The notes under the pieces: generated by a model
Databases searched by the model: none
What the model saw: the letters and a program-made list of their open reading frames with translations, nothing else
Told to the model about the DNA's origin: nothing
In this document: one piece after another, positions 26,145 to 36,500 of the stretch
Position numbering within the stretch: position 1 is the stretch's first letter
Layout of the letters: each line of letters starts with the position of its first letter
Translations under genes and position numbers: made by a program
Source of the DNA: Protonemura montana
Lineage: Eukaryota; Arthropoda; Insecta; Plecoptera; Nemouridae
Direction of reading: 5' to 3'
DNA: 64,000 nucleotides
NCBI GenBank assembly: GCA_947568835.1
Contig: OX387602.1
Coordinates: 3,442,570 to 3,506,569 of the forward strand

Positions 26145-27890
26145 CTGGAACGCAAGTCACAGACCGGCTTACTTATTATCAACCAATTGGGGATGCACCG
26201 TTAAAATTTCTTGGCGGCAACGGACATTTTTATCTGCTTGGTCCTGTTTTTCCAGTTAAAGAAACATCTGGATATATACATAAAAATATAATACCACGGA
26301 GACAAAGCTTGTAAACTGAAAATTTTAAAAGATATTTGGCATCTCCATGTCTTGTTTATTTTCGCCACACACTGGTTGGGTGCCGAAAAATCAATGGTTC
26401 ATAGCAGACAAGTAAAACAGGATGTTTTTCAATATAAATGGGAAAAAAAGGCAAGCGTGTTTCCGTCTGACTCACCATCTGAAAGTTTTCTTCCATCTGC
26501 CTGCAAGACCAGTTTCTCGGCTCGCAACTTAGAGGCTGCGTATTCGGTGAAGACTAGTCTGCTTTCATCTGTTGGTGGCACTGCTTTTTTCTCCGTCTGG
26601 TTGATGATGAGCGACGCGAAAGTCCCTTTTATGAACGGTGCCAAGACGACCTCGGCGGAACTGGTGAATACCAAGCTCCGAACGTTGTGTTCAACGCACA
26701 GAGAAATCACATTTTCTGTGCCTAAAACAGTGTTTGGATAAATACTTTGAGCTTGTGACCAGAATTTCTCTTTGTCTGATTGTTGAATTTCCCGTACCTG
26801 TGACGTTGTTTTTCTCTAGCCATTTTATGTCGGATGGGTACTCGTAGCTTACCGCTGCGGCGCAGTGAAAGACGCAGTCGACGCCTCTGAACGCGTCATG
26901 GACGGCGGCGTCCTTGTCCACAATGTTCCCCACGAGCGAGCGGAACTCTTTGCCCTCGCTGTGACCTGCAACGGAGCGTTATGTGACCAATGCTTGCAGT
27001 TTGTAATGGACGTGCATTTCAGAGTTAGGTAATTTTACGCACCCAGTTTGTTGACGTAAGGGACGAGGTCCAAAACGCGGATCTCCTTCACTCTGTGGTC
27101 CTTTTCTTGCAGCAGCCGGACAATGTGCTGCCCCAGGAAACCACTCCCTCCTTAAATAAAGGAAAGTGAATCCAGTAAATGTTCTGTTCATCCGATGCAC
27201 GTGATCTTGGACATTCTTGACATTTCAAGCAATGTGTAGATTGAAGAAAGATTTCAACAACATCAATAAGCGCATGTTAAAAAAAATTAAAAGAAAGAAA
27301 TAGTCTTGGAAATATTATTATTAGAAACACTACTACCCCGCACATTGCAAGCGTTTGCAATTTAAATCAGATTTCATATAGTCTTGAAAATCGCTAAGAA
27401 TTGGAAAATAAATGCATTGGAATGTAGCTTCATAAATTCCTAAGCGTTCATCAGCAACCAACAGGTTGTGGTCACTCAATGTCGTTGGCGTCTGTTCTTT
27501 TCAATAATAAGTACGAATCAAAATATCGACACATGCAAATCAATCGTTGAAGTTAACATAAATAAAGATTGATTTGGTGTAAACCAGCGAAAAACAAAAT
27601 CAAATATCATAAATCTAGAAACGACGGCGAATCCCACCTCTGGGCGTGAACAATTTTTGTAGGTAAAGAAGTCATTGCTTGGCGATTTACAGCGACGATT
27701 AGCGCTGGAACTCTGACTGGACCTAAAAACCCAATGATAGCTTCATTCAAGTACACTTTTCTAGAATTGCGACCATGAGCCTACCTGACATTATGCAATT
27801 TCCATGCCGAGAGTAGCGCACGTTTATTGCACATCCCTATTAGTTACCTGTCACCAGCACCCTTTGGTCTTCCGGCCGACATGTCGCCAT
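25510..27890 (-). CDS. 3-beta-hydroxysteroid dehydrogenase-like extended SDR, five exons, complete
   Basis: Predicted 399-residue NAD(P)-dependent dehydrogenase of the 3beta-HSD/NSDHL family, which oxidises a 3-beta-hydroxy group on sterols or related lipids, usually at the ER membrane. Exons: 27890-27848, 27150-27043, 26965-26798, 26721-26476, 26144-25510; the sum of 1,200 bases is an exact multiple of 3. Visible features: TGGSGFLG cofactor motif at residues 14-21, Asp42 at the end of the second strand (favours NAD), TSS at 126-128, catalytic YAASK at 167-171, ALRPT at 197-201, and a hydrophobic helix at about 301-323. All four introns are phase 1. An in-frame TAG lies about 60 bases upstream of the ATG. 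Family assignment is secure; the substrate is not known. Confidence 0.93.
26476..26721 (-). CDS. 3beta-HSD-like coding exon 4 (residues 107-189), catalytic exon
   Basis: A 246-bp exon, phase 1 on both sides, acceptor ttttag, donor GTGAGT. It begins GTENVISLCVEHNV, includes LVFTSSAEVV, and has the catalytic Tyr167 and Lys171 in YAASK followed by LRAEKLVLQA. Confidence 0.93.
26798..26965 (-). CDS. 3beta-HSD-like coding exon 3 (residues 51-107)
   Basis: A 168-bp exon, phase 1 on both sides, acceptor gttgcag, donor GTACGG. It includes GNIVDKDAAVHDAFRGVDCV and FHCAAAVS, the classic fourth-strand region of 3beta-HSD proteins (the H-A-A motif). Confidence 0.93.
27043..27150 (-). CDS. 3beta-HSD-like coding exon 2 (residues 15-51), cofactor-binding loop
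   Basis: A 108-bp exon, phase 1 on both sides. It carries GGSGFLGQHIVRLLQ and IRVLDLVPYVNKL. The Asp at position 42 is the usual NAD-selecting residue of the family. Confidence 0.93.
27340..27376 (+). repeat. 37-bp dispersed repeat, copy A
   Basis: Core TTGCAAGCGTTTGCAA is nearly its own reverse complement and is followed by TTTAAATCAGATTTCA. This copy is flanked by near-identical 14-mers: ATAGTCTTGGAAAT at 27300 and ATAGTCTTGAAAAT at 27378, as a small insertion would leave. It lies between exons 1 and 2 of the dehydrogenase gene. Confidence 0.65.
27848..27890 (-). CDS. 3beta-HSD-like coding exon 1 (residues 1-15)
   Basis: Encodes MATCRPEDQRVLVTG, the short N-terminus and first beta strand of the Rossmann fold. 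Ends phase 1 at a GTAACT donor, splitting the first Gly codon of the cofactor motif. Confidence 0.88.
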
Positions 27891-28030
27891 CACTAGATGA
27901 TTCCCTTCGTTTTGCCGTGTGTCACGTATTCCAAGCCGAGTGTCAATCTAATCTGGTATCCTACCTTTCTGTCTGACAAGTGTGCGAAGTCGGAATGATC
28001 AGCGAGTTCCGTTATTGATTGGACGAAGCA
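27891..28030 (-). promoter_or_regulatory. 5' flank of the 3beta-HSD-like gene with a CCAAT box
   Basis: A minus-strand CCAAT at 28022-28018 lies about 130 bases upstream of the ATG. No TATA box is seen. There is a GTAGGA sequence that could be a donor for a short 5' UTR exon. The transcription start cannot be fixed from sequence. Confidence 0.25.
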
Positions 28031-29650
28031 CGAAGACCACCTTCGGCGATCGCCAAGTAAAAATACACTGACCCACTAACCCTGTGTAAATGGTGTGTGC
28101 TTTCGATTTTCTGTGAACCATTTCGAACGGTTGCTCGTTTGGCCTGCTAGGGATACCAATAAAGCTGTATGATAGCGTCAAATAAAAAAGGTATTTTAAT
28201 TGCCATGATTTAATTTGCTAATAACCAATGTTGCCGTTGCCGGGACAACGAGGATGCCGACAGAAACAATAAAATGGTTTGCGAAAAACGGTCAACGCAA
28301 TTCAAATGCCGGAGGCTTGCCAGGTACTAAAGCAATATTTAGAGACTATACACTAATGTTTAAAGCGATGAGGTCATGGACTCTACCTCTCGTGACCACA
28401 GATAGTTTACCCTGTCGACCTAATTCCGAGCAAAATCAAGGATAGATTTCTCTTAGAGATAAAAGGATTCTGTCTGCATCGTATGACTATAGGCGTTGCA
28501 TGGTCCAGAGCGGACTGGCAGAGATAGGGTGGGTAAAGCTCATCCAAGAAGATTCATTCCCTGGCAAATATCTGAGTATCAATATTGGTCGCGATCTGGT
28601 TTTAGATCAGGTCAGTGATCTAATCTAACTGGATCCATCCCGTTACCACAACAAAGTACCTACTGTTCTGGGGTTCCGAAACGTAGGGCCGAATGCAGAG
28701 TGGTTTGTTAGTACCTTGTCTTAGGAAGCATTACTTTGTAGAATCAAGAATCACTCCCGCCTAGTCGAGTCCAGACCATACTCTACGATAACTAGATTTC
28801 TGTTAGACAACATACTTTTGTTGTTTGTCGAGTACGCTCGTGAGTTAGTCTTCCCTGCTTTCTGCAATGGTTTGCGTAGTGCCTACCTCTAAGACGTTGT
28901 CACTGTCCGATTTTACTCGAAATATTATTAGGTGTTCTAAAATAAAAGAGTGTCGCCAATAGGGGATAATGAGAATTTCATTCGCCTTCCGGTTTCCTTA
29001 TAAATCAACACTGCCGAGGTAATCAAACGTAATATGTTTATGTGTACCATACATTTATGTTGTAATACTTATGTTTCTCATACACATAATAGATATGGCA
29101 ATAGACAGAATGTGCGAAGCTTGAAATATTGAAATGTTAACGTTAAATTTAACTCACCATCTCTCATACACCTGCATTGCTGTCAGAAGACCACATGGAC
29201 CGCCGATTTAAAAAAACGAATTTTTCGCATGCTACACAAAGACACTTACATGATCTAGTAGCAAAGATAGAAACTGTTTGGTTCGATCGGCCATTTTGAA
29301 AGGCAGGCGCGCTAATGTCACCAAAACTGGGAAAATTGTGGTTTATAAGCCTGGTATTGCTATTAATTATGTGGCATGCCCGCAATGTGTAATATCGTTA
29401 CACTTACCAACACACTGAACGATCGTATTCTCAAAAGTCTCAAGTTACAACTTTATGTTTAGTCTTAAATTAAAGTGATTGTGCAATAACATGATAGGCT
29501 GAGTACTGTGCTGTGCTTTCGTAGAAATGTTTGCGACTGCTAATTAACGGAATGTAGCGCCAGTAGCGACTATTTTCAAACAAATATTTATTGTATCGAA
29601 CTGTACAAACCAAACAAGGAAACCTATCCTCAAAAAATTGCTTGAAAGGT

Positions 29651-29684
29651 GGCAACCGGGGTTCGAGTTCCCGGATGGGCACCA
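29651..29684 (+). other. tRNA 3'-half-like fragment (B box)
   Basis: GGGGTTCGAGTTCCCGGATGG followed by GCACCA folds as a T-arm (five-base stem, TTCGAGT loop) with an acceptor-like end. No matching 5' half or A box is present upstream, so it is a fragment of a tRNA or tRNA-derived SINE, not a working gene. Confidence 0.45.
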
Positions 29685-29723
29685 ATTTATTGGAGTTTGC
29701 AAGTTTTCCTAATAAAAAGCTTT

Positions 29724-29760
29724 GCGCATTGCAAGCATTTGCAATTTTAATCAGATTTCA
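29724..29760 (+). repeat. 37-bp dispersed repeat, copy B
   Basis: Differs from copy A at a few positions; lies between the two genes, just 3' of the tRNA-like fragment. Confidence 0.65.
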
Positions 29761-30248
29761 CAGCAAATAGGATAAGTGGATTTTAATTGATCAACTGTCA
29801 CTCTTATCAATATGGTCTTTGTGAAACAAAAACCACACACCATATTACAATTCTCTAGCTTAATTGACACATGCACGTATGGGGCAAGAAGGAACAGAAA
29901 ATAAATGATTATTCTTTTCAATCTCACTGTATATTCGTTTCCGTAACTATACACAAATTGTCAAAGCCCAACAGATATAAACTGCAACAATACATTTTGT
30001 ATAGTTTTAACGAGGCAGGACAAGCCTCGTTGAGTTAACTAAGCGTGTCAGAGAAATGGAATGCATGGCACTCGATGTCCAGTTGCTGACTCCAGCCGAT
30101 TCGTCTTTGGAAACGTCACTCTGTTGCAGATCTATTCAAGAGATGCTATATATTGAATGAGTGTGAAACATGCATACTTTGTTCTTTCCTAGCTGTGCTT
30201 TCTTAACTTCTTAAATATCTGACACTTATCTTACAAATTTTCATTTTT

Positions 30249-30254
30249 TTTATT
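30249..30254 (-). terminator. Candidate poly(A) signal of the RhoGEF gene
   Basis: AATAAA on the minus strand, about 160 bases after the stop codon. This would give a short 3' UTR. Cleavage site not determined. Confidence 0.5.
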
Positions 30255-30413
30255 ATGCTTGTGCACAATAATTATCACAAATCAATGCATTTCTCCTTTC
30301 AGCAATATCAGCAATATCTGATAAACTTTTTAAACTTATTACTGTACAAACCAGTATTGAGGCAATCGATGCGACATTTTTAAAGGACATTTCATCGCCA
30401 TGCGTTGATAATG

Positions 30414-30571
30414 CTATGGGTGGTGATGAGAGAGTGACCGGGCTTTCTTGTTGCCTCCAAATGTGAACCATGTCCCGACTTTCCGTCCGAGAGAGTTCGT
30501 AGATCCGGGCCCATGGCGATGGCTCTCTGGAGGAACGGCGCTGTACCCTGAATCTCGCTTGTAGGCCTTTT
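30414..30571 (-). CDS. RhoGEF coding exon 17 (residues 2079-2130 and stop)
   Basis: A 158-bp coding part with a ttttgcag acceptor. It reads [17 protein letters not shown] and ends in a Gly/Lys/Ser/His tail before the TAG stop. Position and composition resemble the proline-containing C-terminus of ARHGEF9. Other frames of this exon are also open but do not fit the phase 1 donor of exon 16. Confidence 0.87.
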
Positions 30572-33500
30572 CTGCAAAATAAAAATTTGGTGAGACTTCA
30601 TTTTCTGTCAATTGGTTCACTTATTGTAATGAAAGATTTAGAAACTAAATGCACTTTGTCAACTTTCAACATCTGGATGAAGTATGACTTCATGGTATAG
30701 ATATTGTGGTGGTTGCCAATGAGCTTTTTTAACTAAAATTAAAGTAATTTCTTAAAATATCATTAATTTTCATGAATTAGGAAGTATTTCCTATCTTTCA
30801 TAAAATTTGTTTTCAAAAATATTTTGTAGCTGCTTTTAAGTACACATTTAAAAATTTTCATTGTTCCCCACCCGACAATCTTAATTTACGATTTATTGAT
30901 GAAATGAAAGAATTCACAAATTCTTACTCCTTGGTTTGCTAGGTGGCCTCCGTTGGCACCTAGCTGCAGTTTGAGCAAGTTGTCTTGCTGCGGGGGGGAA
31001 GAAGAGTCCGTCATGACGGTCTTGAGCCACCATGCGACGCTCCTCCGTGAAAGCATCCAGCCATTGCTGCTTTTCTTCTGGAGAACGGCAACAGAAGAGC
31101 AGCCACTTGTCTCGTACGCAGCTGTACACTTTGAGCCCGTGTCGAACAGCAGCTCCAAGCTGAGGATCTTTGCCATCGGGGACGTTAATCACTTCGCTGG
31201 TGTCAAGATGGATGCGTCCCTTGTACACGTGTGTGTTCCGTTTAAGGATGTCCTGTGGACCATGAAATAATTAGTGGAGTCTAGATGCTAGCAGAGAGAT
31301 AATGAAGTTGAGTATAATCATAAGTATATACCTTTTTGCAGTAAACAAGCTGATGATCAAATAAGAACAATGTGACATTTGTTGTCCACATTCCTGAGGT
31401 GACTCTGACAACTTCACCTTGGTGAATCAACTGCGAGCTTGCTTCAATCAAATCCTCATCCTGCAAAGAAGAGAAAGTTGAAGTATAATTCAGACAACAG
31501 ACCTGTATAAAATACTAAAAGAAGTGATTGTACTTTATGTGAAACATGTATAAAAATGTAACACCAACCTCCCATCCTTCAACACGCATCTGCCAGGCCA
31601 CAAGTTTCTCGAGACTTTCCATCCTACGTTTCCGCTCGTTGACTAGAACTGCAACGCCTCTCATTGCTTCTAACGCTTCTCCAATCTTCGCATAGTCGGG
31701 GTGATCTGCTTTAGTGTACTTAAGTAGTTCTGCCAATTGCAGAGGATATTTGCAGATTCGTTGAACAGGGGTCAACAAGTATCCATCGAGAGGTATTTCC
31801 ATTAGGCCTCTCATCAGTCGACAAGCTTCGAAAAATTGTCCATAGTTGCTTCGCTGATAAAGTTCTTGAAGCGTAGCAGTTGCTAAAGGATGGCTATTGC
31901 AGTATTCCGAGTAGATACGGAATCCAGCTCTCTGAAATGTAAAAAGTTTCAAATCATCAGAGTTGACAAGTTTGGCATACTTATTAACTAACAGCTATAC
32001 AAATAAGTAATGCAATCTAGCTATATGTTACATATATCTAAAAAGAGTTAAACTAATGAGGATATTGTAGCAAATCCTGGATAAGTTTTTTTTTTATGGT
32101 AAATCTTACATGTATAAGAAAGCATTGGCCGATGCAGCTGCGATGTGGAGCTTCCCAGTCGATTCTACGTTCTAGATCCTCAAGGAAAGCTGATTGGAAA
32201 ACAAGAAGCTCCTCCACGTTTCCAAATATCGTTTTTATTTGGTCGGTGGTAAACATGTCTTTCCGTCGCAAGCATTCTGCTAGGTATCCTTCAGAAACAT
32301 CGCGAAGGATCTTGACAAAGTCTCGCTCTGTGTTGACTAGTTCTCGGACTACGCTCGAGCGAACTTGGTCGTTGGATAGGAGTGATATGCTTGCACGTCG
32401 GCGGAGTTGGGAACTTGAAGTGGAACCAGAAGCCATTGCTGCCAAACAGTCTTCGACAGTTTCTTCCTGGCTGACTCGTAACTAAGAACGCAAAATAAAG
32501 TTTCAGTAACAAAGCACTTTTTTTTTACTAAACAGCTATCCTAGATATGGCAACAATTGAAAAACTCGAGATTTTTTACTTTCGTGATGCAAATTTTAGT
32601 TCTCGTAAATTTTAATTCGAAGAATTAGTTCATAAAGCAGAATGTCTTGGTTTTAAAGCCGCAACTTGGAAAAAAATTTCTTGACGTGTTAATAAACGAT
32701 CTACATTACCACAGAAGAGCCAAAAACTGCTTACCCTGACAAACGCTGCAGGGAACCAACCGCTGGCATCTCCTCTCGTCCCCCACCACCAGTCTCGGTC
32801 CATCGTGTCCAACACTTCAATCTCATCGCCTGCACGGAACGCCAACTCCTCAGTCTCCATGGCCACATGGTCCCACACGGCCTCGGCTAATATCACAAGT
32901 TCGTCTTCGAATGACTTCTTTCTGTCGGTAGCCGAGATAACGGACGACTCAGAGTCGGACATGGCGTCGTCGTCGGACGTCCCCCCTCGATCGTCGTCGC
33001 TGGCGAGAAGTGCACGTGGCTTACGTCGCATTAGTGGTGACAGCTCGTTGATACCCAGTGGCTGAGACATCGAGCGGCGGAGCTGTGCACGGCCGGAGTG
33101 CAAGCGAGTCCTGCCAGAGGAAAGCGTGTAATTGTAACTTTTGCAGAAATCAGTCACTATTTTACTGTGTCTTTACTATATCTCTTAGCGACCCTAAATG
33201 ATTTCCACTCACAAGTGCCACAACTATTTGGCTCAGGTGGTTGGAGCAATGGCCGCAAAAGCCAGAATATCAAGATTAGATTACTGGATTAATTTTGTTG
33301 TGCTGAAATCAACTGAACGGATTGGTTTAACCAATACAGTGAAATTGTTATAATATTTTTACGTTCATTTATTTGTTTTAAAAAGAACAAAGTGCAGTTA
33401 GTTGTCACATTGTTTTTCCTAAAATTTATGAATGTTCTTAATCATAAATGACCTAAATAACAAAATTATTTTTAGTTTACTGGTTAGGTGGAAGATCTTA

Positions 33501-36500
33501 GATTAAATATATTATTCCATTTTTTGTAAAATATATATTTCAGTTCTTGTGAACCTTGCCAGTTTTTAAAGAAACGACAATATTATTATTTAAAACAAGA
33601 GTGATCGAGAAAGAAAAAAATCAGGCACCATCTATGATTATTGATACAAGCTCTGGTGGTTTCTTTTAGGATTTCAGAATGAACCTTTTTATTTTGGTAA
33701 CAGTGGTAAAATACACCACTGTTACAAAATACTGACTTATTTTGTTCACACTTAGCTTGAAATAGTTGACGATCTTTTAAACTTTTGAACATCTAATATT
33801 TTTAATTATTTGATGTGGTAGGTGCATAGCTTAACTACTATAATATCAGTTGACAAAAGAATGGCATCAAGCTAAGAAATTTACATACCCTCTAAGCAGG
33901 CTGGAGTCAGCAGGTCTTGGAGGTGGGCTGACTCGGGACGGCCGCATCTTGATTGGAGACGGCGATGAAAACATTCTGCGGTAACTGTTCCTAACGTCCC
34001 AGTTGAAAAGGCGCTGGCCACCAAGGTCCGAGTGAGTTCGCCTTACATGAGTAGGTCGGCTCTGAGACCGAGTCTGAAGATCAGCCTGCAACGCAAGAAT
34101 TTAGATTTTTTTGCTACTAAGCTTTTTCCAGACGACTCTCTTACCTTTATTAGACAGTGCAAGTATTCACTTCGGTCTTTTGTCATTTTGCCATCTAGCT
34201 TGAAACAAAATGCTGGTCTTTTCTAATGTTCTATGAGCTGACCAAACACTTGACTAGCATACGAGACGTGTTTCGAGATGTGAATGAAATGCCAGTGCTG
34301 GCGCCTGTTATCTGTGACGTCTGTAAAGACCAAGTATTGCCCACTTCCTCTGAAACTCCATTCATATTATCTACTATCACAGTTCCTGTATTTACAACAC
34401 TCTGGTATTTCCTTTGTTCACTCTTAATGTTTACAAGCGCTAATTTTAGAAATAACCACATCATCAGAGATATTTTTAAAGGAATCTGGACATAAATATG
34501 AATTCCGAAAAATTTGCTATAATTTACATGATCTCCAGTGTATTACAATTTACTTACTCCTGTTGGAATAAGGTTATTTGACCAGTACCTTCGGATTTAA
34601 CATTAGCGCACAGAACTAAAATAATTGAGTGCTATTGTTCCATAATGCTTACCTTGAATTTGTCGATGAGTATTTGATTGATGAGCTCGGACTGCGGCCT
34701 CATGAGCTTGTCAGCGGCGGTACGCCTTCGAACCACTGGTGGACTGTCCATTTCGTCATCCATCTGATGGTCTGTGTCGTGGGACTCGGAGCTGTCTCCA
34801 CCAATGTGCAACGAACCGGGGACCATCTGTCAAAAGCCAAAATTCCATGTCTATCCGTCCAGGAAAAGTCGTCACTTAGACAATTACTGATTCTCAGTAT
34901 CCATGCTGATCAACAATTAATTTATGATGATGGAAAACCCTTTTATCATAGCTCTTGATATTTTATGGAAGCCTACTTTTCAAATTTAGGTCCGTTCAGA
35001 CAAATCACACATTATAGATGAAACGTGATCAAAATAATTTCTCCTTGTTAATACTGACTTTTGACCACCTTTACTAGTAACATGATTGTTTCAAAATTTG
35101 ATTATGACAATATGATTATGACAATATATGACAACTAATATGAAATTTCAGATTTTCCTGGTTTTCTATAATTACTTCTATTTGGATCCCGCTGTCGCCA
35201 CTATTACACTTAGCATTCCGTGCAGCCTTCTTTGTTTTCTTGCGTTCTTTACTTGATCTCCACACCAGTGGACCAAACCTGAAAGATTAATGTTGGTGTT
35301 ACACAAATAATCTGGCACTTTACATGGGCATTCTCACCCAAGATGTTACAGGTGTTGATTTAGAGCAACCTGTTAGTAGCTACTCTGGTATTGAGCAAGA
35401 GTTGTATTGGTTATTAAAGTTAGTTCTTCAAAATATATCGAAATTTCTTTGTTCAGTCAGATTGGTTAACGTTAGTGGTATATTCCTCGAACTCATAGAT
35501 GAGCAAAGAATAGCACAGGAACTGAATGTGACGATATGGATGCGATTACTCACTTAAATCTAGGATCACTTGACGAGTCGTCTTTAAGAGTAGAGGGTGG
35601 AGAAGGGTGGAGATGGGGGTCGCTATTGTGGCTAAAGGCGTCGTCCATCCCTCCGTCTTCCTCCCGGCTTCCTGACTTCTTTTGAAACTTGAGAGCAAAA
35701 GTTTTTCTGAATTTTTGAAGGACACTTTCTGAAGAACTAGTATTTCCTGTAAGAACAAAAACATGTAATTACTATTTTAGAACCTTGTCTTAAACTCACT
35801 GTCTAGAACTTTCAGTATGACTTGAGTAATGGCTTCAGGTCTGAGCAAGTTTACTAACAAAGCTCCAAAACTTTCTGTAAACATAAACAAATAAATGAAG
35901 ACTTAGCACTTGTGATTGCCATTTTACCAAAGATTGCCATTCCATGAACCAAGTATAATTTCCTTTTCAAGCTACCAGGTTTAGATTATTCCTTCAAACT
36001 ATACTTAATTTATGTTCATTATTTGTAACCAAATCATCTAAAATGTATAGATTTACCACAAAGTAAGCCAACGGGATTAGGTGTGCTTACTCACCTAAGA
36101 TGCTTCTTTGCGACTGAGACAAACCCTTCTCGTTGTCCACGAGGCCTGGGCGCAGGGAGGAACTGGCAATCTGCGGTTCCGCCAAGAAGGTGGACGAGGC
36201 GGCCGCGTTCGGCCCGTCTCGGGTCCCCGCGGGCCACGGAGATCTGCAAGCAACACAACCGACTGAACATCACTCTTCTCGGTAGAGACTCGGAACAATT
36301 CAATGTCAAAATGATAAGATTTTTAGGCTCGTCGATATCTGAAATTCAGCCGATTTTATACTTTCAGCATTGAGTAACCCAATGCTATGAGGATTGTGTT
36401 TCAATCTAGGAACTATTATTTAAATGTGCGCTCTGGGTAGAGTATGTTTTGCACCTTTTTAGTAGGTGGCACCAGATTTGGGGAATGCTCCGCACTAAGC

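Larger units (their letters stand above)
28031..30248. other. Intergenic between the two genes
   Basis: Contains the tRNA-like fragment and one copy of the 37-bp repeat. No other gene is seen. It should hold the dehydrogenase promoter at its left end and the RhoGEF 3' end at its right. Confidence 0.55.

Noticed and set aside
25438..26259. Plus-strand ORFs of 98-151 codons over the dehydrogenase
   Set aside because: Antisense shadows of the GC-rich last exon of the minus-strand gene.
36091..36309. Alternate minus-strand frames at exon 7
   Set aside because: Two frames are longer than the true one but give the wrong phase at the 36095 donor or the 36243 acceptor.
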